Below, piece by piece: positions 25,063 through 32,661 of a DNA stretch of 34,927 nucleotides; within the stretch, counting starts at the first letter, position 1, and every line of letters starts with the position of its first letter. A model generated the notes under the pieces. That model was not told the DNA's origin and did not search any database. It saw only the letters and a program-made list of their open reading frames with translations. A program made the position numbers and the translations under genes. The stretch spans positions 1 to 34,927 of the forward strand of contig JBMFWH010000013.1 of NCBI GenBank assembly GCA_049965455.1. Reading direction: 5' to 3'. The DNA is from JAVRLB01 sp049965455. GTDB taxonomy: Archaea > Thermoplasmatota > Thermoplasmata > Thermoplasmatales > ARK-15.

Positions 25063-25664
25063 TGTGAATCTATTATCTTAAATATTTCTGCCTTTTTCTG
25101 ATCCGTCTTTTTCCGCATTATTGCGTTCCAGTTATCCCCGTTGCTGTCTATAGAAACTATTAGAGGCCCAAATTCAACAGCGTCTAGGATCCATACTGCC
25201 TCTGGTGCTCCAAGCTCTTCAAGCCAGTACACATTTTCAACTTTTTTAAAAGAAACTGCGGCCAGGGCTCCTGCGCCACCAGTATATGTTGCATATATGC
25301 CTTTTATCCCTTTCAATGCTTCTGCTGTGCGTTCTCCCATCCCACCTTTTCCTACAAAGATCCTGGTCTTATAATGTTCCATGAACTCTTTTTCAAACAG
25401 ATCCATTCTGGCAGATGTGGTAGGGCCTGCAGATACCACCTTCCAGGTCGGGTCCTTTTTGACTATTGGACCACAGTGGTACATTACCATTTTTGATGGG
25501 TCAAAATCGAGCTTCTCTTTTTTTTCAGCAAGTTCCAGCATGTGCACATGCGCCTCATCTCTTGCTGTAAATATCTTGCCTGTGATGTATAATATATCTC
25601 CAACCTTCAACTTTACGATACTATCAATCTGATCCGGGACATTAATATGCATTTCCATTTTCAT
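25059..25664 (-). CDS. Class I fumarate hydratase, beta subunit
   Basis: A 201-residue C-terminal-type subunit with the family core GPTTSARMD, FVGKGGMGERTAEAL, TGGAGALAA, WLEELGAPEAVW and FGPLIVSID. With the alpha subunit it forms the oxygen-sensitive [4Fe-4S] fumarase that converts fumarate and malate. Tartrate dehydratase beta subunits look alike, but with this partner fumarase is more likely. The start ATG has GGAG just upstream and lies 22 bases after the alpha gene. Confidence 0.9.
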   Translation of the reverse strand: MKMEMHINVPDQIDSIVKLKVGDILYITGKIFTARDEAHVHMLELAEKKEKLDFDPSKMVMYHCGPIVKKDPTWKVVSAGPTTSARMDLFEKEFMEHYKTRIFVGKGGMGERTAEALKGIKGIYATYTGGAGALAAVSFKKVENVYWLEELGAPEAVWILDAVEFGPLIVSIDSNGDNWNAIMRKKTDQKKAEIFKIIDSQ

Positions 25665-25686
25665 TCACACTCCTCTTCATAATATT

Positions 25687-26568
25687 TTATTTCCTAGCCG
25701 GGCGGTAATTTGAGTCTATGTTTCCAGTTATATCAACCTTTATAGTAGCCCTGCGATCTGCCCAGCACTGTGTCACTATACCCACCGGCAATGATGCCGG
25801 ATGCCTTGATGCATACTCTATATGCACGTCCAGTACCGATACATTGCCTCCATATCCCATAGTCCCTATGTCTGTTTTGTTTACTAATTCTAAAAGTTCG
25901 AGCTCCAGCTTGGCTACCTCAGGTTCAGAATTTCGCTCACCCAGCTCTCGCAATAGAGATCTCTTTGCAAGTATCAAAGAAAGCTCAGATCCTCCGCCTA
26001 TTCCAATGCCGAGAATTGTTGGTGGGCAAGGATATGCTCCTGATTTTATCACATGCTCGACCACGAATTTCTTTATGCCTTTTATTCCTTCTCCAGGTTT
26101 GAGCATTCCTAATCCGGACATGTTCTCGCTTCCTCCACCTTTTGGCAAAATATGGATTATCGCATCAGACCCGTCAACCATGTTCCAGTTTATGTTCGGG
26201 ACGTTTTTCCCGACATTTGTCTCTGTGTTCTTGCCTGTGAAAGGATCAGTAGTATTTGAACGCAAAGGCAACGATGCCGTTACTTTCTTAGTGGCTTCTA
26301 ACATTGCAGAATAGAGCTCTTTTGCAAACGGAAAATCAAATCCTAGGTCCACATAAAAAGTCATTGTGCCGGTATCCTGGCAAATGGGTAATTTATTTGA
26401 CTTTGCAAAATCTATGTTTTTTAAGATTGCGTTTAACTGGGATAAAGTGGTTTCGTTCTTTTCACCCGCTTTTGCATTTTTTAAAAAATGTATAACATCT
26501 TCAGGTAACTCAGTTTCAGCTTTTTCAATTGATCTTGCTAATTCTAAAACTAAACTTTGCTGATTCAT
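25687..26568 (-). CDS. Class I fumarate hydratase, alpha subunit
   Basis: A 293-residue iron-sulfur subunit. Three cysteines for the [4Fe-4S] cluster are in PICQDTGTM, AYPCPPTILG and VTQCWADRR. GGGSENMSGLGML and GGNVSVLDVHIEY are typical. Two-subunit class I enzymes of this kind are common in archaea. I prefer ATG at 26568 (MNQQSLVLE), because the extra six residues from 26586 read through a TATA-like AT stretch and an ATTTATCTT element about 30 bp upstream would start transcription at 26568. It is first in the operon with the beta subunit and hutI. Confidence 0.92.
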   Translation of the reverse strand: MNQQSLVLELARSIEKAETELPEDVIHFLKNAKAGEKNETTLSQLNAILKNIDFAKSNKLPICQDTGTMTFYVDLGFDFPFAKELYSAMLEATKKVTASLPLRSNTTDPFTGKNTETNVGKNVPNINWNMVDGSDAIIHILPKGGGSENMSGLGMLKPGEGIKGIKKFVVEHVIKSGAYPCPPTILGIGIGGGSELSLILAKRSLLRELGERNSEPEVAKLELELLELVNKTDIGTMGYGGNVSVLDVHIEYASRHPASLPVGIVTQCWADRRATIKVDITGNIDSNYRPARK

Positions 26569-26610
26569 GATTATATAGTAAATCAATATTAAGATAAATA
26601 ATTTGTTATT

Positions 26611-27579
26611 TCATTCTTTCGACCATATCGCATACTCTTTGGCATAATATGTTATTATCAAATCTGCTCCGGCCCTTCTAATCGCAGTTAGCATCTCCGC
26701 AACTATCTTTTTCTCATCGACCCACCCATTCTTCGATGCTGCTTTTAGCATAGAATACTCACCGCTTACGTTGTAAGCTGCAATCGGCAAGTCGAACCTA
26801 GCCCTCGCTCTTGCTATTATGTCAAGGTAAAACAGTGCGGGCTTGACCATTATTATATCCGCGCCCTCTTCAATATCCAGCTCTATCTCCCTCAATGCCT
26901 CTCTACCATTTGCATAGCTCATCTGATACGATTTCCTGTCCCCGAATCCCGGTGTAGATTCGGCAGCGTCTCTGAATGGCCCATAAAGATTCGATGCAAA
27001 TTTAGCGCTGTAAGCCATTATTGGTAGGAGCTTATATCCATTTTCGTCCAGCTCAGATCTTATTGCGTGTACTTGCCCATCCATCATGCCGCTTGGTGCT
27101 ATTATGTCCACCCCGGCTCGGGCATAGCTCAATGCAATTTTCCTGTAATTTACCAGAGTTTCATCATTTAATATTTTGTTATCTTTGACGAGCCCGCAAT
27201 GCCCATGAGATGTGTATTCGCACATGCACAGGTCCGCAATGACCAGCGCATCAGTGTTCTCTTTTAAGAGTCTGATGCTCTTCTGTATAACACCCTGATC
27301 ATCATATGCCTGAGATCCCAGCTCATCCTTGCAGGAAGGTATTCCAAATAATAGAACGGCCTTCACCCCCGAGTTCAGGATACTGTTAACCTCATCTACC
27401 ACCCCATTCAGAGGATATCTGTATATGCCTGGCATGGACGCTATCGCTCGCTTCTTGGGCAGGTTTTCGTCAATAAATATTGGCTGTATCAGTGATTTTA
27501 AAGATACTTCACTTTCAGTCACCATGTTTCTTAAGATCTGATTTTCTCGTAATCTTCTCATCCTCGTTATCGGATACAT
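26611..27579 (-). CDS. hemB: Porphobilinogen synthase (5-aminolaevulinate dehydratase)
   Basis: A 322-residue enzyme that joins two 5-aminolaevulinate molecules. The zinc cysteines are in DLCMCEYTSHGHCG, and the Schiff-base lysines in MAYSAKFAS and IIMVKPALFYLD. The start is at 27579 (MYPITRMRRLREN): GGAG at 27589-27592 lies nine bases before it and the family N-terminus starts right there. Even so it overlaps the 3' end of hemA by 65 bases, because the hemA tail continues into it. Last gene of the haem operon. Confidence 0.94.
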   Translation of the reverse strand: MYPITRMRRLRENQILRNMVTESEVSLKSLIQPIFIDENLPKKRAIASMPGIYRYPLNGVVDEVNSILNSGVKAVLLFGIPSCKDELGSQAYDDQGVIQKSIRLLKENTDALVIADLCMCEYTSHGHCGLVKDNKILNDETLVNYRKIALSYARAGVDIIAPSGMMDGQVHAIRSELDENGYKLLPIMAYSAKFASNLYGPFRDAAESTPGFGDRKSYQMSYANGREALREIELDIEEGADIIMVKPALFYLDIIARARARFDLPIAAYNVSGEYSMLKAASKNGWVDEKKIVAEMLTAIRRAGADLIITYYAKEYAIWSKE

Positions 27580-28756
27580 CTTTTTCAGCTCCAAATACAT
27601 ATTTTAATAGTGCAATTTTATCATGATCTCCTTCTACAAAAACCTTTTTTATTCTTTTGGTCTGGAGTGCAAGAAGTTTGTTAGTCAACGATCTGGCTAG
27701 GTTTTCAATTATCTCTTTGTTATTAGCCCCGATTTTGGCAACCGTCTCTTCAATCTCTTCCTTTCTTATCTTTTCTGCATTTTTATATAGTTCAGAGATT
27801 ATATTGTCGAACTCAAAATTTCTCAATTTTTTAGATACTGATATTATATTTTTTTCTATGATCTTTTCAGCTTTACTGATTTCTAGCTTTCTGGATTCTA
27901 TATTTTTGTTTACAAATTGTTTTAGCACCTCCAGATCCACATATTCTGGATTTTTATCAGCCTCTACGTTTCTAGGATTTCCTAAATCTATAACCAACCT
28001 TGGAAGCGCTCCTTGCCTCTCAAATTTTATGATCGGGGAAGTAACATATACAGCAGTAATAATACAATCGTAGTCTGAAATTTTTAGATCTTTTAAAGGT
28101 ACATATTTTATATTAAACTCATCCGCCATATTCTGTAATTTGGTCAGGTCCCTGCCACAAACTGTTAGATCTATATTTTTAGTACTTAGATATTTTATCA
28201 GTGTTTTTCCAACTTTGCCATATCCTACCACACAAATCTTTTTTAAATCCTGCATTCTGGATCTTTCTTCAAGTAACCTTATTGCGCTCTGTGGTATGGA
28301 TATAATACCGTTTGTTATTTTTGTATTCTCTCTTACTTCTTTACCCGTGCTCAAAGATTTCATAAATATATAATTCAGCACTTTCCCGGAAGTTCCGTCC
28401 TTTCTTGCCGTTTCCAGCGCTTCTTTTACCTGCCTCTGTATATCCTGCTCACCTATGACCATGGAGTCTATGCCTGAGCATACTCTCATCAAATGTATTA
28501 CACTATCTGTATTTTCCAAAAAGAGTACTTTAGCTCCTAATGTTTTGGATAAAGATTTAAATTTGTTTTTTACAGACTCTGCGTTCGTTACGTTTAAATA
28601 TACTTCTAATCTATTGCAAGTCCTCAAAATTAAATATTCTTTGACTTCTGTATCGGTTAGAAAATGGTATAGAAAAGCATCGTCTAACCGCGTCCAAGCT
28701 TCAAGCTCGTTCAGGGTCAAATATTTGTATGTGGCATGAACACTCATTATACTCAT
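27515..28756 (-). CDS. hemA: Glutamyl-tRNA reductase
   Basis: A 413-residue enzyme that reduces glutamyl-tRNA to glutamate-1-semialdehyde, the first committed step of C5 tetrapyrrole synthesis. Hallmarks are LRTCNRLEVYLNV with the catalytic Cys, DSMVIGEQDIQRQVKEAL, the NADPH domain VVGYGKVGKTL and the C-terminal dimerisation helices. The partner glutamate-1-semialdehyde aminomutase (hemL) is not here. GGAGGT six bases before the ATG also encodes the last residues of the preceding gene, with an ATGA overlap. The C-terminal tail beyond about residue 392 is charged and lies in the hemB overlap. Confidence 0.95.
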   Translation of the reverse strand: MSIMSVHATYKYLTLNELEAWTRLDDAFLYHFLTDTEVKEYLILRTCNRLEVYLNVTNAESVKNKFKSLSKTLGAKVLFLENTDSVIHLMRVCSGIDSMVIGEQDIQRQVKEALETARKDGTSGKVLNYIFMKSLSTGKEVRENTKITNGIISIPQSAIRLLEERSRMQDLKKICVVGYGKVGKTLIKYLSTKNIDLTVCGRDLTKLQNMADEFNIKYVPLKDLKISDYDCIITAVYVTSPIIKFERQGALPRLVIDLGNPRNVEADKNPEYVDLEVLKQFVNKNIESRKLEISKAEKIIEKNIISVSKKLRNFEFDNIISELYKNAEKIRKEEIEETVAKIGANNKEIIENLARSLTNKLLALQTKRIKKVFVEGDHDKIALLKYVFGAEKDVSDNEDEKITRKSDLKKHGD

Positions 28757-29379
28757 TCTATACCTCCCATCTTTTTTGCTATTATCTCTGCATTTTGTAA
28801 ATTTCCTGCCTCAATATTACGCCAGAACTCTTCATTACTTAATATCTCTTTAAACAATTTTTTTCTTGCCTCATAATCTCTGATCTTTATATCTTCCCTA
28901 ACTTTTTTTAATATTTCAAGCGCCGGAATGTATATTTCTACCTGTTCTGCTATTTTATCTCTCAAAAATACTGAAAAAGAGGGAATAGTTCCTGAACTCG
29001 ATACTGACACAATAATATCCCTGTTTTTGAGTGTCGCGGCGAATATTGCAGAGCTTTCTCTGACATCTACCCTGTTACACAATATGTTATACTTTTCACA
29101 TAATTGCTCAGAGAGTTCATTTAATTTTTTGTCGTTTGTGGCTACTATCACCAGTATTCTTCCAGCCATCAATGGCGCCAGATCTTTAGATTCCTTGATT
29201 TTTAATTTTATTTTTTCAACATCAAATTTATTAAAATCCTCTATAAACGTTTCTGAAACAACAGTTATATCAGCTTTGAACTCTGAAAGAATCTCCACTT
29301 TTCTCAGTGCCACTACCCCTCCACCTATTACAAGGACTGACCGGCCTTTAAGGTTTAGCATGATTGGAAATAACATCAT
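28753..29379 (-). CDS. Precorrin-2 dehydrogenase/sirohydrochlorin ferrochelatase (Met8/CysG-B type)
   Basis: A 208-residue protein with the NAD-binding VLVIGGGVVALRKVEIL, then VIVATNDKKLNE, and the SSSGTIPSFSVFLRDKI segment that contains the catalytic-site Ser region of the family. It oxidises precorrin-2 to sirohydrochlorin and may insert Fe2+ to give siroheme, the substrate of AhbA/AhbB encoded just upstream. The methyltransferase that makes precorrin-2 is not in the window. It has ATGA overlaps at both ends. Confidence 0.92.
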   Translation of the reverse strand: MMLFPIMLNLKGRSVLVIGGGVVALRKVEILSEFKADITVVSETFIEDFNKFDVEKIKLKIKESKDLAPLMAGRILVIVATNDKKLNELSEQLCEKYNILCNRVDVRESSAIFAATLKNRDIIVSVSSSGTIPSFSVFLRDKIAEQVEIYIPALEILKKVREDIKIRDYEARKKLFKEILSNEEFWRNIEAGNLQNAEIIAKKMGGIE

Positions 29380-29813
29380 ATCTTTGTGCCACCACGTTTA
29401 TATTTTTTTAATGTTTTCAGTACTTTGTAATTTATTTCAAGATTATTTAATTTATCCAAAAACGCATTTAAATCAGATTCATTTTTAAAATGTGTCATTG
29501 CGTAGAAATTATACGGAAAGCTTTCAGGTGATTCTCTTTCATAAAAATGGGTCACGTTTTTAACCTTACATATGTCATCAATAGCCCTTTCAATATTTAT
29601 AGATATTTGCATTGCTATTAAAGCGCTGACTTTGTAACCTAACTTTTCATAATCAAGCTCAGCTCTGAACTTTATGATCTTATTTTCTGCCATTAATTTA
29701 TTAATTTCTTTAAGAATCTCTTCCTTACTGGTATTCAAGAGCTCTGCTAGACTGCCGTAAGGATCTTCTGTAATTGGCAATCCTTTATTTAAGATAGTGG
29801 CCAGTTTAATCAT
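29376..29813 (-). CDS. ahbB: Siroheme decarboxylase subunit AhbB
   Basis: A 145-residue AsnC/Lrp-like protein: an N-terminal helix-turn-helix-like part (DPYGSLAELLNTSKEEILKE) and a ferredoxin-like domain with VTHFYERESPESFPYNFYAM, the AhbB-type variant with Pro-Tyr-Asn. With AhbA it removes two acetate carboxyls from siroheme to give 12,18-didecarboxysiroheme. It is an enzyme, not a regulator, despite the Lrp fold. The start at 29813 overlaps the AhbA stop in ATGATTAA. Confidence 0.88.
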   Translation of the reverse strand: MIKLATILNKGLPITEDPYGSLAELLNTSKEEILKEINKLMAENKIIKFRAELDYEKLGYKVSALIAMQISINIERAIDDICKVKNVTHFYERESPESFPYNFYAMTHFKNESDLNAFLDKLNNLEINYKVLKTLKKYKRGGTKI

Positions 29814-30255
29814 ATACCTCAAACTCTACATTTAATTTATAAAGTTTTTTTGATGATAATATCAACATATTTTTAACACCTTTTATCTCCCTTATCTTGG
29901 ATATAATATTCTCAAATCCCTTTGCGGATGTTGTAGAAATCGTAAACCATATACTGTAATCACTGTCTCTTATATAATTATGCGATACTTCTTCATAATT
30001 ATTTATTGCCTCTGCAATTTTATCCTCCAGTTCTTTCTCCACTTCTAATGCAATTAAAGCCCCGATCGCCTTTGTATTACGGGCGTATTTCGGGGATATT
30101 TTTAATATATATCCTGCATCATAGAGCGCCTTCACCCTGCTAAAAAGCTCAATCTTAGATATCCCCAATTTTTTACTTAACTCTAAGTATGGGTCTGAAA
30201 CCACAGGAAACGCTTCCTGCATTAATGCCAGTATTTTCTTGTCAATCATTTCCAT
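29806..30255 (-). CDS. ahbA: Siroheme decarboxylase subunit AhbA
   Basis: A protein of about 149 residues, paralogous to AhbB. It has MIDKKILALMQEAFPVVSDPY, an LGISKIELFSRVKALYDAG helix-turn-helix-like segment and VSHNYIRDSDYSIWFTIS, the AhbA-type signature. Start choice is uncertain: ATGs at 30261, 30255 and 30249 are in frame, and 30255 leaves nine bases after GAGG. The long upstream extension to 30372 would lie within ahbD and is not part of the family. It overlaps ahbD by 14 bases. Confidence 0.88.
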   Translation of the reverse strand: MEMIDKKILALMQEAFPVVSDPYLELSKKLGISKIELFSRVKALYDAGYILKISPKYARNTKAIGALIALEVEKELEDKIAEAINNYEEVSHNYIRDSDYSIWFTISTTSAKGFENIISKIREIKGVKNMLILSSKKLYKLNVEFEVYD

Positions 30256-31291
30256 TTTCATTCGCCTCGGGTACAAAACCACAAAGTGGATCTTCTGCCA
30301 GATAATCTCCATATATTGCGTAGGCTCTAGCCCTTGACCCGCCACATATGTACCTATATTTACATACCCCACATTTCCCCTTCAACTTATCAGGATCACG
30401 CAAAAGATTGAATATTTCTGATTTTCTGTATAATTCTACAAGACTGCTGTTTTTCACGTTTCCTGCATATTCAGGCAAAAATCCAGTAGGGTTTACCTCA
30501 CCAATATGTGATATGAACATTGTGCCCCTTCCGTCAGTAATGCCCCTTCCTTTCTCATCACGCATTATTGTCTTTTCTGCTGCACCGTTCTGCAGCTTTA
30601 CACGGTTGTAGAAAGGTGCTTCTGTCACCTTTATCCTGTATTTTATATTTTTACTCATTGCGTAAGCTTCTTTTAAAAAATTCTCTGCCTGGCCACTTTC
30701 AATCATCATAGATTCCTGGGCCCTCCCCGTCGGGATTAAAAAAAACAGGTCCCATGTATCTGGTTCTATAGTTCCCAGCAGTTCAGGCATCTTTCTTAAA
30801 TTTTCAAGATTGAAATTGCTGACTGTAGTGTTTATCTGGAACCGCACTCCGTATTCCTTCAATAATGAAATGATCTGAATGGATGTATCAAATGTGCCTT
30901 TTATACCACGCCATGCGTCATGTACTGCCGCATCTGCACCGTCAAGGCTTATTGCCACAGTCTTAACCCGTTCTGCAATCTTTTCTATTTTCTTTTCTGT
31001 TACCAGTTTAGTGCCACTAAAAGCAATGTTAGTAATAAGGTTATGAGAATTAAATACGTCAAGTACGTCAAATAGGTCTCCACGCATAAGTGGATCTCCC
31101 CCAGAAATAATCACGATAGGCCATGGTCTGCCAAAGCTCTCTAATTCACCCGCCAATTTATCTATCTCTACAAGATTCAATTCTCTCGGATCTCTGTTGA
31201 ATACCGCATTTGCCCTGCAATGTTTGCATGAGAGCATGCACGCTTTCGTAACCTCATAAAACACAATCATTGGCCGCTCATCAAAGTTCAT
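30242..31291 (-). CDS. ahbD: Radical SAM haem synthase AhbD
   Basis: A 349-residue radical SAM enzyme with CMLSCKHC (C18, C22, C25) for the SAM cluster, IISGGDPLMRGDL, and a SPASM-type C-terminus CGVCKYRYICGGSRARAYA ... GDYLAEDPLC for auxiliary clusters. The GGSRARAYA/GDYLAEDP pattern is that of AhbD, which oxidatively decarboxylates iron-coproporphyrin III to haem b. I use ATG at 31291 because it gives an ATGA overlap with ahbC and a workable distance from GAGG; the ATG at 31300 is too close. Confidence 0.92.
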   Translation of the reverse strand: MNFDERPMIVFYEVTKACMLSCKHCRANAVFNRDPRELNLVEIDKLAGELESFGRPWPIVIISGGDPLMRGDLFDVLDVFNSHNLITNIAFSGTKLVTEKKIEKIAERVKTVAISLDGADAAVHDAWRGIKGTFDTSIQIISLLKEYGVRFQINTTVSNFNLENLRKMPELLGTIEPDTWDLFFLIPTGRAQESMMIESGQAENFLKEAYAMSKNIKYRIKVTEAPFYNRVKLQNGAAEKTIMRDEKGRGITDGRGTMFISHIGEVNPTGFLPEYAGNVKNSSLVELYRKSEIFNLLRDPDKLKGKCGVCKYRYICGGSRARAYAIYGDYLAEDPLCGFVPEANENGND

Positions 31292-32481
31292 TTTTTCCAT
31301 TCCTCTGGTATCTCGGTGGAAATCTCATCCTCGGAAAGATAACAATCTGGATCCTCGCTCCATATATCATTATTATATCGCAGTGCCCTTAACCTAAAGC
31401 CACCACAAATATCTTTAAAATTACACCTGCCACACTTTCCTTTCAGATTCTTAACCTTATTATCTCTCAGTTCTTTTACTCTTCCATCACTATTCTTCCA
31501 TATATCACTGAACTTTTTATTTTTTACGCTACCCATATCGAGATCCCACCAGAACTGATTTGGGTGTACATTGCCCAGAGGATCAATATCTGCAACCTTT
31601 ATTCCGCTGTTATCCCCACCCCTTCTTTTTAACAGAGAATATACTTGCTTTGCAGCTTTTTCATCTTCTTTATAAGTTTTTAAGAACGCGTACACACCGT
31701 CTGCAGGATTATCTACTGTCAAGATTTCCATGTTCAGATGCTCGTTATTAACCTCATATGCCTTGTCTATAAGATAGTTTATAATATCTCTCCTCTTACG
31801 ATTATCTATATCCTTTACGTTTGATCCCCTACCCACAGGCACAAGATGATAAACGCAGAACCTATCAATCTCCAGTTCTTTAGATAACTGGTATATTTTA
31901 TCCAAATCTTCATAGTTATCATTTGTAACTGTGAATCTTATGCCAGAAAGCATGCCGCTCTCTTTAACCGCCTTTATTCCCTTTATTGCTTTTTCAAATG
32001 CTCCATTTACTCCCCTGAAGGCGTCGTTTCTGTCTTTCCAACCATCTAGGCTTATTCCGACATATTTTATACCCGCCTCCGCCATTTTCATAGCAACGTT
32101 GTCGGTGATAAGAGTACCATTAGAGGATAATGTAACTCTTATTCCTTTACTGTTCGCATAACTCGAAAATTCGAGCAGATCTGGATGCATATAAGGCTCC
32201 CCGCCAGAAAATATAATGACCGGTAACTTCATGGCGGCCAGATCATCAATAGTGCTGAATATCTGCTCATTAGACAGTTCATTTGGATTTTTATATGGTG
32301 TGGCTGAAGCATAGCAATGTATGCACTTTAAATTACATGAAAATGTTATATTCCAGAATATCGTTGCAATATTTTTTCTGTATCTTAGAAGGCTGGACTC
32401 AGTTTCTTCTTTAAATCTATGTTCATCCAGTCTCTTACTCACTGTTCCATATTTAAACAAAATTTGATTTAACGCAATCAT
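31288..32481 (-). CDS. ahbC: Radical SAM iron-coproporphyrin III synthase AhbC
   Basis: A 397-residue NirJ/AhbC-type enzyme. The SAM cluster is CNLKCIHC, followed by IIFSGGEPYMHPDLL. The middle holds IDPLGNVHPNQFWWDLDMG, characteristic of AhbC/NirJ. The C-terminal cysteines are in CGRCNFKDICGGFRLRALR and WSEDPDCYL. It removes the acetate side chains at C2 and C7 of 12,18-didecarboxysiroheme, giving iron-coproporphyrin III. First gene of the seven-gene haem operon. A TATA box about 26 bp before ATG makes the transcript leaderless, so the GGAG touching the ATG is probably not used. Confidence 0.92.
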   Translation of the reverse strand: MIALNQILFKYGTVSKRLDEHRFKEETESSLLRYRKNIATIFWNITFSCNLKCIHCYASATPYKNPNELSNEQIFSTIDDLAAMKLPVIIFSGGEPYMHPDLLEFSSYANSKGIRVTLSSNGTLITDNVAMKMAEAGIKYVGISLDGWKDRNDAFRGVNGAFEKAIKGIKAVKESGMLSGIRFTVTNDNYEDLDKIYQLSKELEIDRFCVYHLVPVGRGSNVKDIDNRKRRDIINYLIDKAYEVNNEHLNMEILTVDNPADGVYAFLKTYKEDEKAAKQVYSLLKRRGGDNSGIKVADIDPLGNVHPNQFWWDLDMGSVKNKKFSDIWKNSDGRVKELRDNKVKNLKGKCGRCNFKDICGGFRLRALRYNNDIWSEDPDCYLSEDEISTEIPEEWKK

Positions 32482-32501
32482 CTCCTTCTCTAAATTTGAA
32501 C

Positions 32502-32512
32502 TCTATATTAAA
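32502..32512 (-). promoter_or_regulatory. TATA box of the haem operon
   Basis: The minus strand reads TTTAATATAGA, centred 26 bp before the ahbC ATG. No other promoter is obvious before 26611, so it probably drives all seven genes. Confidence 0.6.
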
Positions 32513-32560
32513 TTTTTTTATGATCAATTCTTTAAATAAAAATTATCATATTCTATCCAA

Positions 32561-32583
32561 TTTTCGTTAGCTAATAGCGAAAA
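32561..32583. promoter_or_regulatory. Inverted repeat between ahbC and ftsZ
   Basis: TTTTCG and CGAAAA arms flank 11 bases containing the palindrome TTAGCTAA. The repeat ends 11 bp before the ftsZ TATA box, a common place for archaeal activator or repressor sites. It could also act on the divergent haem promoter. Confidence 0.4.
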
Positions 32584-32593
32584 CTGAGAAATG

Positions 32594-32601
32594 TTTATAT
32601 A
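32594..32601 (+). promoter_or_regulatory. TATA box of ftsZ
   Basis: TTTATATA predicts a start near 32623 and a leader of about 38 bases with the AAGGTGA ribosome site. Confidence 0.6.
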
Positions 32602-32661
32602 CATGTAAGTAAATATCTGTCTGACAAAATTCTGACGCAGTAAAAAAAGAAGGTGAATGAT

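Noticed and set aside
29376..30255. AhbA/AhbB as Lrp/AsnC transcription regulators
   Set aside because: They share the fold, but their position between ahbD and siroheme synthase and the HNYIRDSDYSIWF and HFYERESPESFPYN motifs identify siroheme decarboxylase.
29806..30372. 188-codon version of AhbA with a 37-39 residue N-terminal extension
   Set aside because: The extension lies wholly within ahbD, has no ribosome site and is not part of the AhbA family.
32653..32661. GTG at 32653 as ftsZ start
   Set aside because: It lies inside the AAGGTGA ribosome-binding site that serves the TTG at 32662.
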